Assembly: GCF_000003815.2 (NCBI RefSeq)
Contig: NC_049979.1
Span: 3,001,353 to 3,065,352, forward strand
DNA from: Branchiostoma floridae
Taxonomy: Eukaryota; Chordata; Leptocardii; Amphioxiformes; Branchiostomatidae
Direction: 5' to 3'
DNA: 64,000 nucleotides
A model generated the notes under the pieces. That model had not been told where the DNA came from, made no database searches, and saw nothing but the letters and a program-made list of their open reading frames with translations. Positions 55,812 to 64,000 of the stretch are shown one piece after another (position 1 is the stretch's first letter; each line of letters opens with the position of its first letter). Both the position numbers and the translations under genes were made by a program.

Positions 55812-55932
55812 AAGTGTCACTGACGAAAGGTAGTGGATTCTACCTGAAACATCTGACCGTTTCCAAAGTCATATCTAGTTGCTGGAGTAATTCCTGTTTG
55901 ATGTATCTTATGACCTGGATGTCTAAAATTTG
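55812..55932 (+). repeat. Dispersed repeat, copy 4
   Basis: TAAGTGTCACTGACGAAAGG, AACATCTGACCGTTTCCAAA, ATCTAGTTGCTGGAGTAATT and GACCTGGATGTCTAAAATTT in the family order, downstream of the NPAS poly(A) signal. Confidence 0.65.
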
Positions 55933-56479
55933 AGATTATTGCCCAGATAAATGGGAAGAGGACCTGAAACTAGAGCCAGAAACCCAGGGGAACACAGGCA
56001 TCAAGAGAGACATACAAATTTACAACTTAAAGTAAGGACAGTGCAAAATTAGCCAGGTGAAGGAGAAGAAAACATCGTAAATGTGAATTTATCTGGTGCA
56101 AAAACTTCAAGATTGGTGAAGAAGGATAGCATACTTTATTTGAGTTTTCCCTTTTTGAGGACTACATCAGGGTTACATACTTTATTTTGAGTGTGTAATT
56201 TAATTGAGAAGATGTGGGTGCACTGGTGCACCTTACCTACATGTACATGCATATGTAACAGTCTTGGAACACAGGAAAAACTTGAAGGTGAACAACGTGA
56301 ACTGAAGTACATGTAAAACTTGCAAAGACAGTTTTGAGAAGTTGCATTGAACCAAATTCTACAGCTGAAGTCGAATTTATTATCAAAGTAACACAAAAAA
56401 GCTTTAAAAGTATACATATTTTTATAATATGCTAATACTACTGTGCAGTTAGTGCATTTATGTATAATTATTACCCTAC

Positions 56480-56870
56480 ACAGACTTCAAAGTGCACCCC
56501 AAGTGCACTACAATACAGACCCAGGCCAGCCACTCCAGGTCTATGGAGAAACGATCAAGGAGGTGCAAGATTTCAGATACCTTGGTTCAAGCATGGCCTT
56601 AAAAAGCACAGAGCTTTGGCCTGCGCCATGTTTTGGAAACTAGCTAGAACCTCTTTGGAGGAGCGATCATATCCCGATTGCACCCAAAGTCATAAGATTA
56701 GATGCACAGCTCGTACACATTATGCTCAGCATTTCCAGCCCTGCCTTTGGATGCTGGAAAAATAGTGGAAACAAATTTGCCAGAGGAGTAAGATGGGAAT
56801 CCCACACACCTGGCTTGGTTAATGGCAAAATTGTTCACCCTATTTGGCCAACTTACGCTACTTTTTCAGC
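56480..56870 (+). pseudogene. Degraded LINE reverse-transcriptase remnant
   Basis: Frames 56443-56643 and 56460-56765 together carry YGETIKEVQDFRYLGSSMA and RALACAMFWKLARTS, recognisable as the post-catalytic region of a non-LTR retrotransposon reverse transcriptase. A frameshift between the two frames and following stops show it is dead. No element ends were seen; a MITE follows directly. Confidence 0.65.
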
Positions 56871-56887
56871 GCCCAAAGAGATGTGCT

Positions 56888-57112
56888 TGTAACGCTAGTT
56901 CACCTTTATCCATAGGGTGACCTTTATCCTTTTTCTTTATAAACAGCACATTTTAGGAGCGCTAAGTCTGCAGACAGTGGTTTCAAATTTGCAGTATTTT
57001 CAAAATGTTCCGATTTGAAACCACTATCTGTCGACTTCATATCCCTAAATACGTTTTTTCTTACAAACAACGAATATAGGTTACCCTCGGATAAATGTGA
57101 ACCAGCGTTACA
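56888..57112. mobile_element. Palindromic MITE-like element (TGTAACG family), copy 4
   Basis: Left end TGTAACGCTAGTTCACC, right end GTGAACCAGCGTTACA; 225 bp and the best-preserved termini of the four. Internally TTTCAAATT and its mirror flank a short spacer. It lies in the NPAS-PCDH15 intergenic region next to a LINE remnant. Confidence 0.78.
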
Positions 57113-59132
57113 TTATAGTGAAAGACAAAAGAAGACTGTAGCCACAAACATTTGTAGCCATTGTGATATTTTTAGGAAACAATAATGTAAAAAGAAACAT
57201 GCATTCTAGTTCCAGAATCAGTGGCATAAAGTCAGAAGGTTTTAAAACAAGTGAGAGGACTCTTGAACTATCTTAAATCCTGCTCTCTGAATCAAGCTTG
57301 TGAGGTTTCGATTGCAATCTACAGCACAGCAACGCCATCTACTGATATAAGGAAAAACTGCACATTCAAGAACAAACCGGTCAATTGAAAAAGGGGGTTG
57401 TTGAAAAGGTGGAACTGTCCACTGGTACCAGGTCAGACTACCCTTCTTGGGTATGCATGAGAAAAAAGGGAATTAATGGCAATTTCAGCTGTGGCTGGAC
57501 AGCAGGCAATACTGCTGGAGTGGGGGTTGGGAATGGGGCACAGCTGCAACTGAATAAACCACGGAGATTTATAAAACCTTGAATAAACATAATATATGAG
57601 GAGAAAATTTGATAAATTTTAATTTCAGACTTACCTTGTTATCAGTCATACCGCTTTACTATGAATGTCTGTATTATAAAGGGGAACGGAAGTTGTGAAA
57701 ACCCTAAACAGCATCATCAGCAGGGGCCACTAGGGCTGTCCCCTGGCAACAGGACTAATTGAGTTTTATTACTTTAATAAATTCCTCATGCAAAGTTCAA
57801 CAACAGATCGGAATTTAGCAAACAGAAACCCATTAGAAAAACAACCTTAACCAGCCTCTACTTTGTGTAGTGCAGCTGTGTAGGTCAATGACATTTTCAA
57901 TTCTTAACGGTTAATTAATTTGGGTTTGAATGCTGGGCGTAGCGATATTTCACCCAGTGAGGTAAGGTTACCTTGAAGTCTAAAAATAATCACAGTGTGA
58001 AAAAAATGTGATCATCAATGAATGAAGGAAGGGTAGAAAGTCAATTAAAAGCATAAAAGTCAAAGACATTTGTTTACCTAACAAATGACACCATCACTTC
58101 CTTAGACAAACACTCAAGCCTTTCTGACATCTTCTGAGATTGGGTGTTACTTTACCTGCGTATGGATACTGTTCAATCTGTGTGTCATCAGGAGGAAATC
58201 AGGAGGAAAACTTTTAAACAACAACTTTGAACATCTTTTCCTGGCTATTGGTTAGTCTGTCTGGCAGATTTGCAGGTAAGTTCATAGTATCATACACTTG
58301 GTGTGGCACTGAAGCAATATTAAGGTCATTTGGCAAAAATATATTTTTTTGTTTAGATTCTCACATGTTCCCCTAGGACTTGTTCTTCTCGTACATGTAC
58401 TAAAAGTTCACATTTGCAAACAGGCTTATGTTAGAGAAATAAGGTTATGACAGTCAAAATTGTTGGTTTTTAGTTACCCCATGTTTGAGCAAAACCCCTC
58501 CATACTGTTTTAGTTAGATTTTTTAAGACATTCACTCAAGTTGGAGTATATTTCACAAGGTAAAATCTTCCGTTGCACCTGATAACTGGTGGCACTAGAC
58601 TGCCGGAAGTTGTTATAAATGTTTAAAAACAATGTGTCTTAAAGTGTAAATAGGAGGGGGCACGTAAAGCTATCCTGAAAACCATTTTCTAACAAAAGTA
58701 TAAGATAATTGCCAATAATTGTATTTCTGCTACCTGGTACTATTTTGCCATTCAAAGTCACGTAGCTTTAGAAACAGCTGTCAAGATCAAACATGATATG
58801 CATCATTTATATTTAGATATTTTCTTCCTCAAGAAGGCTATTCAACTCTCCCAATATGTCTATTAATACACTCACTATTGTTTGACAATTGTAGTCCACC
58901 ATTTTGACTTTGCCCTTCAAGGTCAAACAGGAAACATGCACCCTTGTTAAAAAGCTGGCTACCTAAGTTACATTGTAACCGGACTCTTTTGTACCTTGTT
59001 TGTATCAGCATTCCTCTGCCTGCTTCACCATATTGTATAGCACTGCTACAATCCAAAACACTTTCAAGGTGGAGCACATAACAGACTTGATGCCATTTTT
59101 AACACAGCAGAAATAGACTCACTTCAGAAGAC

Positions 59133-59205
59133 ATGGCGGACGGGACCAGGATATGCCTCTTCACCATGCTGGTGGTGCTGCAAGTGGTTACATTATCTGC
59201 ACAAA
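59133..59205 (+). CDS. PCDH15: PCDH15 exon 1: start codon and signal peptide
   Basis: MADGTRICLFTMLVVLQVVT then LSAQ is a typical signal peptide (short polar start, hydrophobic core, small residues before cleavage). The ATG has a purine at -3 and G at +4. It ends in phase 1 with CAAA|GTATGT and joins the next exon to give NPCES, matching the DxC start of mature PCDH15. The start is supported by the signal peptide; an additional upstream exon cannot be excluded. Confidence 0.8.
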
Positions 59206-62200
59206 GTATGTATACACCAACCCAAACAGGTGTCTAATGAATTTACGCCAACAATGTAACTGTTGTTGCCCTCACATGACTACACTTTGCCTGTGTTTTT
59301 TGTTTGTAAAATGGGTTCAACATATAAAGGTGTAATCTTGTACTAGTGATTTCATTGTTTACATAATCCCCCTCAGACCCATGCGAGAGTCCGGTGTTTA
59401 CAAATGGGATGGTGTTTGAAGCTATCCCGGAGAACAGTCCAGAAAGTAAGTCACCATCTATCCCATGTTACGCCTTGGGAACAACTTTGAATCAAGGAAA
59501 ATAGTAAATATAGGAGCTATAATTGGGGTACCCGAAACGAGGATTAGCACGACGTGAAGTTCCTCAAAACACGACAATCGACACGAAACGTGCCATTTCT
59601 CAAACGCCGCTATCTTTGCACGGGTGCGGAGTTACTGCCGCGTGACGGTAACCACAGGCGTGTAAAAATATAGACAGTGTCATAGATACCTTTCTTCCTT
59701 AACCTACTCCATGCTGCCTAGCTATAACCCTGTATCCAATACAAATTTCTTGCCAAAATGCTTAGCAGGCTGAACTTCAATGAATTTGCAGACATCTTTA
59801 AACACTAACATTGGCATCATAGCATTAATATTACTGAAAAAACAACATTAGATCAAAATGAATATTCTAGATCTGTAAGATGTAAATACTACTGTATCAA
59901 CGTTACCGATATGTGTTTGAGTAGGTAGGGTAGCCTTTGCTGCATGACAATTGTAGTTTGGACTACTTACAGTCTAAGCAGGTAGGTAGTCTAGAAACCT
60001 TAAAAATACCAGTTCTGATTGTAGACACAACCATTGTGGCGAACATGTCGTTCGCGGGAACAGCAGTAGGCCCTGGCCAGACCATCGAGCTGACTCTCCA
60101 GGACTCCAGCGACAAGGACTGGGGTCTGCTGGTAGAGGAGCTTCAGCAGCTCAGGCTACGACTTGCGGGGAAGGTCTTGGATAGAGATGTAAGTGTTGAC
60201 TTTATCAATCCTTGGTGAGGCCACACCAATTTAATTTCTTGGTTCACGGATTTTTTCATAAAAAATATGGAGCGAGAGGGCGAAATAAAAATAAAAATAA
60301 AAATTGTAAAATGGTTGGGGTAAAGGTAACGACTAATCCAAAACATAAAGAAAAAAAGTTTTCAGCTTGAAAAAAGTACAAAAACACTATTATTGTACAG
60401 TAACAGCACCTGTACCCACACTTTAAGGAGCTTATAATATAAAGGCCAATTTACTACACCAGAAAGTTGGTGATTGGCTTCATTAATGGTGAAAATTTGC
60501 TGAGTGGTAATTTTTATTTTTATTTTTTTTCTCCAAAAAATAGGAGCGAGCGAATCCGTGAACCAAGAAATTAAATTGGTGTGGCCTGAGGATATTATAG
60601 AATACAACATGGTGTATTCCGTATTACCCGGATACCAGCTTGACTGCGGGTCAGATTGCCAGAAGGCGATCCAACCTGCGTTAGGGCTGGTACCGAGGTT
60701 AATTAGTTTTAACCTGTTATACAGTTGTCCAGAACTACCGTTTTGTTTTAATAGGGGGTTGCCGGCATTCGAGATCTTAGATTCGTCGTTAGGTGCAAGA
60801 CTATAGCAACAGATGCAATGGTGAGTGTCCTTGAATGTTCTTTGAAAGATAGAGTGCACATTGTTATGTTTCTATCCTTGAAATTATCATCACTCTCCAA
60901 ATATGAAAGTCCACACGGTCCTACATCAGAGCTTGCATTGATTCTATATGGTGATTGTTTATCATCACATGGCTATGGCAACTATCCTACAGGTGGACAA
61001 CAGTATCATAGCAACAGTTCTGGACCTGAATGACAACACACCGAGTTTCGTCGGGGCACCATACAGCCAGGAGGTCATCGAGGTAAGGAATAGAGAAAGC
61101 AATCTTCTTTTCCGATACGAAATGTTTCCTTCTCCTAAATAGTATATCTCCGACATGTACACTGTATGTATGCCAAAGATTAAAACAGTAAGATATCAAA
61201 TGTAGATTACTCAGGAAATATCCCACTCTAGCTGAAAAGTGATGTACTTTGTTTCTGTATACTATTATTATTATTATTATTATCATATTTATTGATAATA
61301 AAAGCAGTTCATTACACTGGGTCAGTCAATTTTGTTTTTCTGTATACTACACCTAATATACAAATTGTCTTGGTTTTTGTTGTGCCCCCATGTATTTTCA
61401 TCTTTTGTAGATTTATTTGTATCAGATTCTCTTTCTGAATAAACCAGTAGAGACCAAAAAAAGGCAATAACACCATTGTTCATCCAGCTGACTCCCGTTG
61501 GGTCCACCATTTTCCGGAGATTGACAACTGAGGACCCAGACAGCAATGAGAATGGCAAGGTGTCATATCAGATTGAGGTATGAACTTAAATAGAAGTGCA
61601 GTTGAATGAAAATGCAACAGGGCCCAGTTTTATAACTTAAATGAGACTATCATTCAACTGGTTATTAAAAAAGCTGACAAGTATAGAACATTCAGGTTCA
61701 AGTGTTTTAATAGAAGAGAAAACCTCAGCCATAAATTTGTTTCCTGTATGTAAAGAACTTGTGAACATTGGTTACAAAGGAAAAAAAAATCTGAGACTGC
61801 ACATTTCTTTATTTTGATTTTCAGGGACAGAGTGACTATTTCGAGATTCCGCTACCGTCAACAGGTGACATTGTTTTAAAGAAGTCTTTGGACTATGAAG
61901 GTTTCCAACCCGGCGAGGAGAAGAAATATCTCATCCCCATCGTAGCACATGTAAGCATGAAATCCTTCTCATGAACGGTTTCAGAACATTTTGGAATGTT
62001 TCCACTTTTTCTTGATGTTCCACTTTTCCTAATGTTTCCCAAATGGAAAACATATTGTCTTTCTCTGTCATGAACCAATCAGAGCTTAGAACTGCCGGTC
62101 GCATCAGCATAGTAGCTATTACAGCAAATATGAATGAAATATTGCATGTTACAAAAAATATGAAGTCTTTTTGGCAACGCCTCAGGGGTGAGCCTATCAT

Positions 62201-64000
62201 GGAATAGTATTGTGTGTGAGTACTGAGTAGCTTGACAAAAGGCAAATTACTGGGAAGGAAACATCCTGCACTTTGTCGAAAATGTGCCTTCTAGTCTTTT
62301 ACTGTCTTGCCCCTGATTGATACAGTCATGTACATTAGAAATTAATGTCCTTTCTCAGGATTTGGCGGCAAACTTGAGCCTGCGCAAGTCCTCCACCACA
62401 ACTGTGACCATCATTGTGACAGATGGAGACGACCAGGCAGTCCAGTTTCTCCCGTGCATTCAGCAGGGAGACATCTGTGGCAGTCCGCTGTACGTCTCGT
62501 CTGTCATGGAGAATACAGAACCGGTAAAGATTCTTTATACGCTAGTCATATACTGGATAACTACAGAGTAAGGTTAGGGTTAAGGTACAGATTTTCCATC
62601 ATGGAGAACAAAGAACAAATAAGGAGTCTTAACTTACCGGCAAACTGGTAAGAAATTGAATATTATAACAATTACAAAAGAGCAAGAGTCTGGGACAAAA
62701 TGATGAGCTGCTGAATATGTTTCCGTGCCATGTTGTAAACTTTCCATCACAAGAACTCAAGTCAGACACAAAATGCCAGTGAATGTTTAAAAAAAGAAGT
62801 CTTTTTCATAATTTTATAATTGTTCAAATCGAAAGAAACTGATGAAACTGCTGCTGCTGGTGTTCATTCTAGGACATGCTGGGCTTTGACAATAACAATA
62901 CATGTATGTGTTTGTTGCAGCTAAACCAGCCCCTGACCTTTGACCCTGCACCTGTATTTGCCATAGACCTTGACACAGGTGTCCAGGGACCTCCTGGCAT
63001 AGTCTACAGTTTCTTAGCAGGTAGGTGTCTTTCTTCAAGATTTTTCAAAGTCAAAATGGGTGCTATGTGCTTTATGTGGGTTTTCATCTCATATATTGTC
63101 ATACTGCAATCAGTTTAGGCATTCTTGGTTAGCTTCATGAAGGTCTTGAATGCTGACATTTGGACCCACTTCCCTGAGGTTCCTGACATGCTCCCTGTAA
63201 GGTCAGAGTTCAAGGTTACTCCAAGGTAAACAAGAAAAGAAATTTAGCTTAATATGACACTTGCCTGATACATTGTGTTTTAGTCTGAAAAAAAAAATGG
63301 TGTAGTTTAGGCATTCTTAATACATGGCAGTAGCAGTTAAATACTTGATTATATGTCATCTTACTAAAGCTCAACTTAAGACAGACCTTTTCACTTTGTC
63401 AGGCTCCCCAAGTGATTTCCGGGACTACTTTGACATAGACGGGCCAACAGGGAACATCTCACTGAAACGACCCGTGGAGAGGACACAAGTAGAGGAGTTC
63501 ATCATCACCATCAAGGTCATTCATCGTTTGCATTTTTCAATACCAAGATAAACTAGAGATGAGATATTGAGCATCTATTTGCAAAATTTTGAATGACTAA
63601 TAAGATTTCATTTTTACTCATTCATTTTCAATACACTTAACCAGAATGATAAATTTTCAAATTTATCAGAAGTTTCAGACAGGCTGTCTTTCATAAGTTT
63701 TGCATCAAGACTTGTCAGTCTTTCATCAGGGACTTTTATCGGTCCAGTAACTATTGAAGGGCTGCATATATATGCTTTCTGAAACATCTGACCATGTACC
63801 TTTTGTATTGGGAATGAATGAATGTCTAACCTTTGCCTACATTCCTTGCTACATCCATCCATCCATCCATCCATCCATCCAGGCAGAGCAGGATGACAAC
63901 CCCTTACGGTACGCCACAGCAGACGTGAAGATTGGTGTAGAGGACGACGACGTCAACAAGCCTTACTTCTTCATCTCCACTGGGGAGTCGCAGTTCAAAG
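59133..64000 (+). CDS. PCDH15: Protocadherin-15 / Cad99C orthologue, N-terminal part (11 exons, runs off the right edge)
   Basis: Eleven exons join in frame to at least 391 residues. In vertebrates PCDH15 forms the lower part of hair-cell tip links with CDH23; fly Cad99C organises microvilli. Precursor numbering: signal peptide 1-24; EC1 about 25-139 with Cys27 and Cys116, VLDRD at 98-102 and DLNDN at 135-139; EC2 about 140-251 with LTPVGSTIF, DPD at 170-172, FEIPLPSTGDIVL, LDYE at 206-209 and DGDD at 248-251; EC3 from about 252 with FLPC, AIDLD, the GPPGIVYS block, AEQDDNP and EDDDVNKPYF. The FLPC and DGDD linker features, the EC1 cysteine pair and the AEQD block distinguish PCDH15 from other cadherins. 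The rest of the extracellular repeats and the membrane segment lie beyond the window. Confidence 0.9.
59377..59445 (+). CDS. PCDH15: PCDH15 exon 2: EC1 N-terminus
   Basis: Short exon, phase 1 at both ends, acceptor CCCCCTCAG and donor AAA|GTAAGT. It encodes PCESPVFTNGMVFEAIPENS then PE: the first EC1 strand with Cys27 and a PEN-type calcium-binding glutamate. Too short for reading-frame searches but fully supported by phase and homology. Confidence 0.85.
59446..60024. other. PCDH15 intron 2
   Basis: A CpG-bearing stretch at about 59520-59660 is more GC-balanced than the rest; its role is unknown. No repeat element or exon was recognised. Confidence 0.6.
60025..60188 (+). CDS. PCDH15: PCDH15 exon 3: EC1 core
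   Basis: Phase 1 start, phase 0 end, donor GAT|GTAAGT. Begins NTTIVANMSFAGTAVGPGQT then IEL, aligning with the EC1 segment of vertebrate PCDH15 that has an NGT-like start and a TIEL strand. Ends KVLDRD, the LDRE-type calcium motif. Confidence 0.9.
60219..60586. mobile_element. MITE of the GGCCACACC family, copy 5, in PCDH15 intron 3
   Basis: The terminal inverted repeats are identical for 34 bases (GGCCACACCAATTTAATTTC then TTGGTTCACGGATT), 368 bp overall, flanked by TGA on both sides. TNA duplications and GGCC ends fit a PIF/Harbinger-like non-autonomous element. It fills most of the 566-bp intron. The perfect ends suggest the youngest copy in the window. Confidence 0.85.
60755..60820 (+). 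CDS. PCDH15: PCDH15 exon 4: 22-codon exon with second EC1 cysteine
   Basis: Acceptor TTTTGTTTTAATAG, donor ATG|GTGAGT, phase 0 both sides. The peptide GVAGIRDLRFVVRCKTIATD then AM supplies the strand between LDRD and the DxNDN linker, including Cys116. Without it EC1 would lack a strand and the disulfide partner. Two other frames here contain stops or no family match. Confidence 0.8.
60993..61082 (+). CDS. PCDH15: PCDH15 exon 5: EC1-EC2 linker
   Basis: Thirty codons, phase 0. VDNSIIATVLDLNDNTPSFV then YSQEVIE contains the canonical DxNDN calcium linker and the first EC2 strand. Acceptor TCCTACAG, donor GAG|GTAAGG. Confidence 0.9.
61083..61487. other. PCDH15 intron 5
   Basis: AT-rich; contains an (ATT)n run at about 61262-61282. 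Nothing else was recognised. Confidence 0.6.
61488..61577 (+). CDS. PCDH15: PCDH15 exon 6: EC2
   Basis: Thirty codons, phase 0. LTPVGSTIFRRLTTEDPDSN then ENGKVSYQIE matches the EC2 start (LTPVGTTIF-like) with the DxD calcium motif. Acceptor TTCATCCAG, donor GAG|GTATGA. Confidence 0.9.
61825..61950 (+). CDS. PCDH15: PCDH15 exon 7: EC2
   Basis: Forty-two codons, phase 0. Contains FEIPLPSTGDIVLKKSLDYE and KYLIPIVAH; FEIPL..TG.IVL..LDYE is a strong PCDH15 EC2 signature. Acceptor TTTTCAG, donor CAT|GTAAGC. Confidence 0.92.
61951..62358. other. PCDH15 intron 7
   Basis: AT-rich intron with a short local repeat (GGAATGTTTCCAC and TTTCCCAAATGG-like pieces). No element was recognised. Confidence 0.6.
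62359..62523 (+). CDS. PCDH15: PCDH15 exon 8: EC2-EC3 linker
   Basis: Fifty-five codons, phase 0. Contains RKSSTTTVTIIVTDGDDQAV and QFLPCIQQGDIC. The DGDD linker replaces the usual DxNDN, as in vertebrate PCDH15, followed by FLPC and a second nearby Cys. Donor CCG|GTAAAG. A faint copy of its 3' edge occurs about 95 bases downstream. Confidence 0.92.
62524..62920. other. PCDH15 intron 8
   Basis: Contains TCATGGAGAACAAAGAAC at about 62600, a roughly 78 percent copy of the exon 8 3' edge and donor region. The rest is AT-rich with no feature. Confidence 0.5.
62921..63020 (+). CDS. PCDH15: PCDH15 exon 9: EC3
   Basis: Phase 0 start, phase 1 end (GCAG|GTAGGT). PVFAIDLDTGVQGPPGIVYS then FLA carries the DxD motif and the PPGIVYS block that aligns with RPGILYS in vertebrate PCDH15. 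Confidence 0.9.
63021..63402. other. PCDH15 intron 9
   Basis: TAGGCATTCTT occurs twice (about 63116 and 63308), a short duplication. Nothing else was recognised. Confidence 0.5.
63403..63515 (+). CDS. PCDH15: PCDH15 exon 10: EC3
   Basis: Phase 1 start, phase 0 end. Encodes SPSDFRDYFDIDGPTGNISL then KRPVERTQVEEFIITIK. The donor AAG|GTCATT is weak but is required to join TIK to AEQD, a junction conserved in the family. Confidence 0.88.
63700..63840 (+). repeat. Dispersed repeat, copy 5 (degraded)
   Basis: Only CTGAAACATCTGACCATGTA and GAATGTCTAACCTTTGCCTA remain clear, inside the last visible PCDH15 intron. Confidence 0.4.
63851..63880. repeat. (CATC)n microsatellite forming the acceptor tract of PCDH15 exon 11
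   Basis: About seven CATC repeats run directly into CCAG|GCAGAG. The repeat itself supplies the pyrimidine-rich sequence of the acceptor. Confidence 0.9.
63883..64000 (+). CDS. PCDH15: PCDH15 exon 11: EC3 end (cut by window edge)
   Basis: Phase 0 start directly after a CATC microsatellite. AEQDDNPLRYATADVKIGVE then DDDVNKPYFFIS closes EC3 with a variant calcium linker and continues past the end of the window; no donor is visible. Confidence 0.88.

Larger units (their letters stand above)
55436..59132. other. Intergenic region between NPAS and PCDH15 genes
   Basis: Holds a TA/GA microsatellite (55481-55519), a dispersed repeat (55812-55932), a LINE remnant (about 56480-56870) and a palindromic element (56888-57112). 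From 57113 to 59132 the sequence is AT-rich with no clear TATA box or CpG island. The promoter of the downstream gene should lie near its right end. No gene was recognised. Confidence 0.6.

Noticed and set aside
60504-60806. 100-codon frame in PCDH15 intron 3 as coding sequence
   Set aside because: Its first part is the MITE terminal repeat and its reading frame conflicts with exon 4, whose frame gives the EC1 cysteine strand.
63614-63874. 86-codon minus-strand frame starting in MDGWMDG
   Set aside because: The start is the translation of the CATC microsatellite and the rest is a dispersed repeat.

Overview
This window is animal nuclear DNA. Short exons with GT-AG introns and consistent phases sit among large introns filled with transposon-derived repeats, microsatellites and minisatellites. 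Protein matches point to an invertebrate deuterostome, most probably a lancelet (Branchiostoma-like). The species call is an inference from overall character (one NPAS1/3-type gene closer to vertebrate NPAS3 than an insect gene would be, tRNA-derived SINEs, many short palindromic elements), not from a search.

Layout. From the left edge to about 55.4 kb lies the 3' part of a bHLH-PAS transcription factor gene of the NPAS1/NPAS3 (insect trachealess) family on the + strand. Eight coding exons are visible (3054-3143, 21512-21695, 27915-28027, 33027-33220, 38052-38158, 43506-43653, 49187-49311, 51395-52917). All phases join without a break to give 827 codons plus a stop: PAS-A, PAS-B, PAC and a long C-terminal regulatory tail. 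The bHLH exons must lie to the left of the window. A 3'UTR of about 2.5 kb probably ends after an AATAAA at 55409. After about 3.7 kb of intergenic DNA, a second + strand gene starts at 59133 and runs off the right edge. It is the N-terminus of a protocadherin-15 (PCDH15 / fly Cad99C) orthologue: signal peptide, EC1, EC2 and most of EC3 over eleven small exons. One of these is a 66-base exon (60755-60820) that carries the second cysteine of the EC1 disulfide.

Most striking observation. Five of the eight visible NPAS exons have tandem duplications that span an exon-intron junction, six junctions in all. The exon at 27915-28027 is followed by nine further 31-bp copies of its last 28 coding bases plus the donor, so ten candidate 5' splice sites stand in a row. 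The exon at 49187-49311 is followed by six degenerate copies of its 3' edge in a roughly 140-bp satellite, four of them with an intact donor. The exon at 33027-33220 has a 74-bp downstream copy with one synonymous change. The exon at 21512-21695 is duplicated at both edges. The exon at 43506-43653 has two upstream copies of its acceptor and 5' end. A weaker case is present in the PCDH15-like gene.

The rest of the introns holds several families of short inverted-repeat elements, tRNA-derived SINEs, a 5'-truncated LINE nested in a SINE with a 31-bp target duplication, degraded LINE remnants, tandem repeats, and blocks of unique-looking sequence with homeodomain- or POU-like cores that are candidate regulatory elements. 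No rRNA gene, functional tRNA gene or CRISPR array was found. The two genes are not an operon: one encodes a neural/epithelial transcription factor and the other a mechanosensory or microvillar cadherin.
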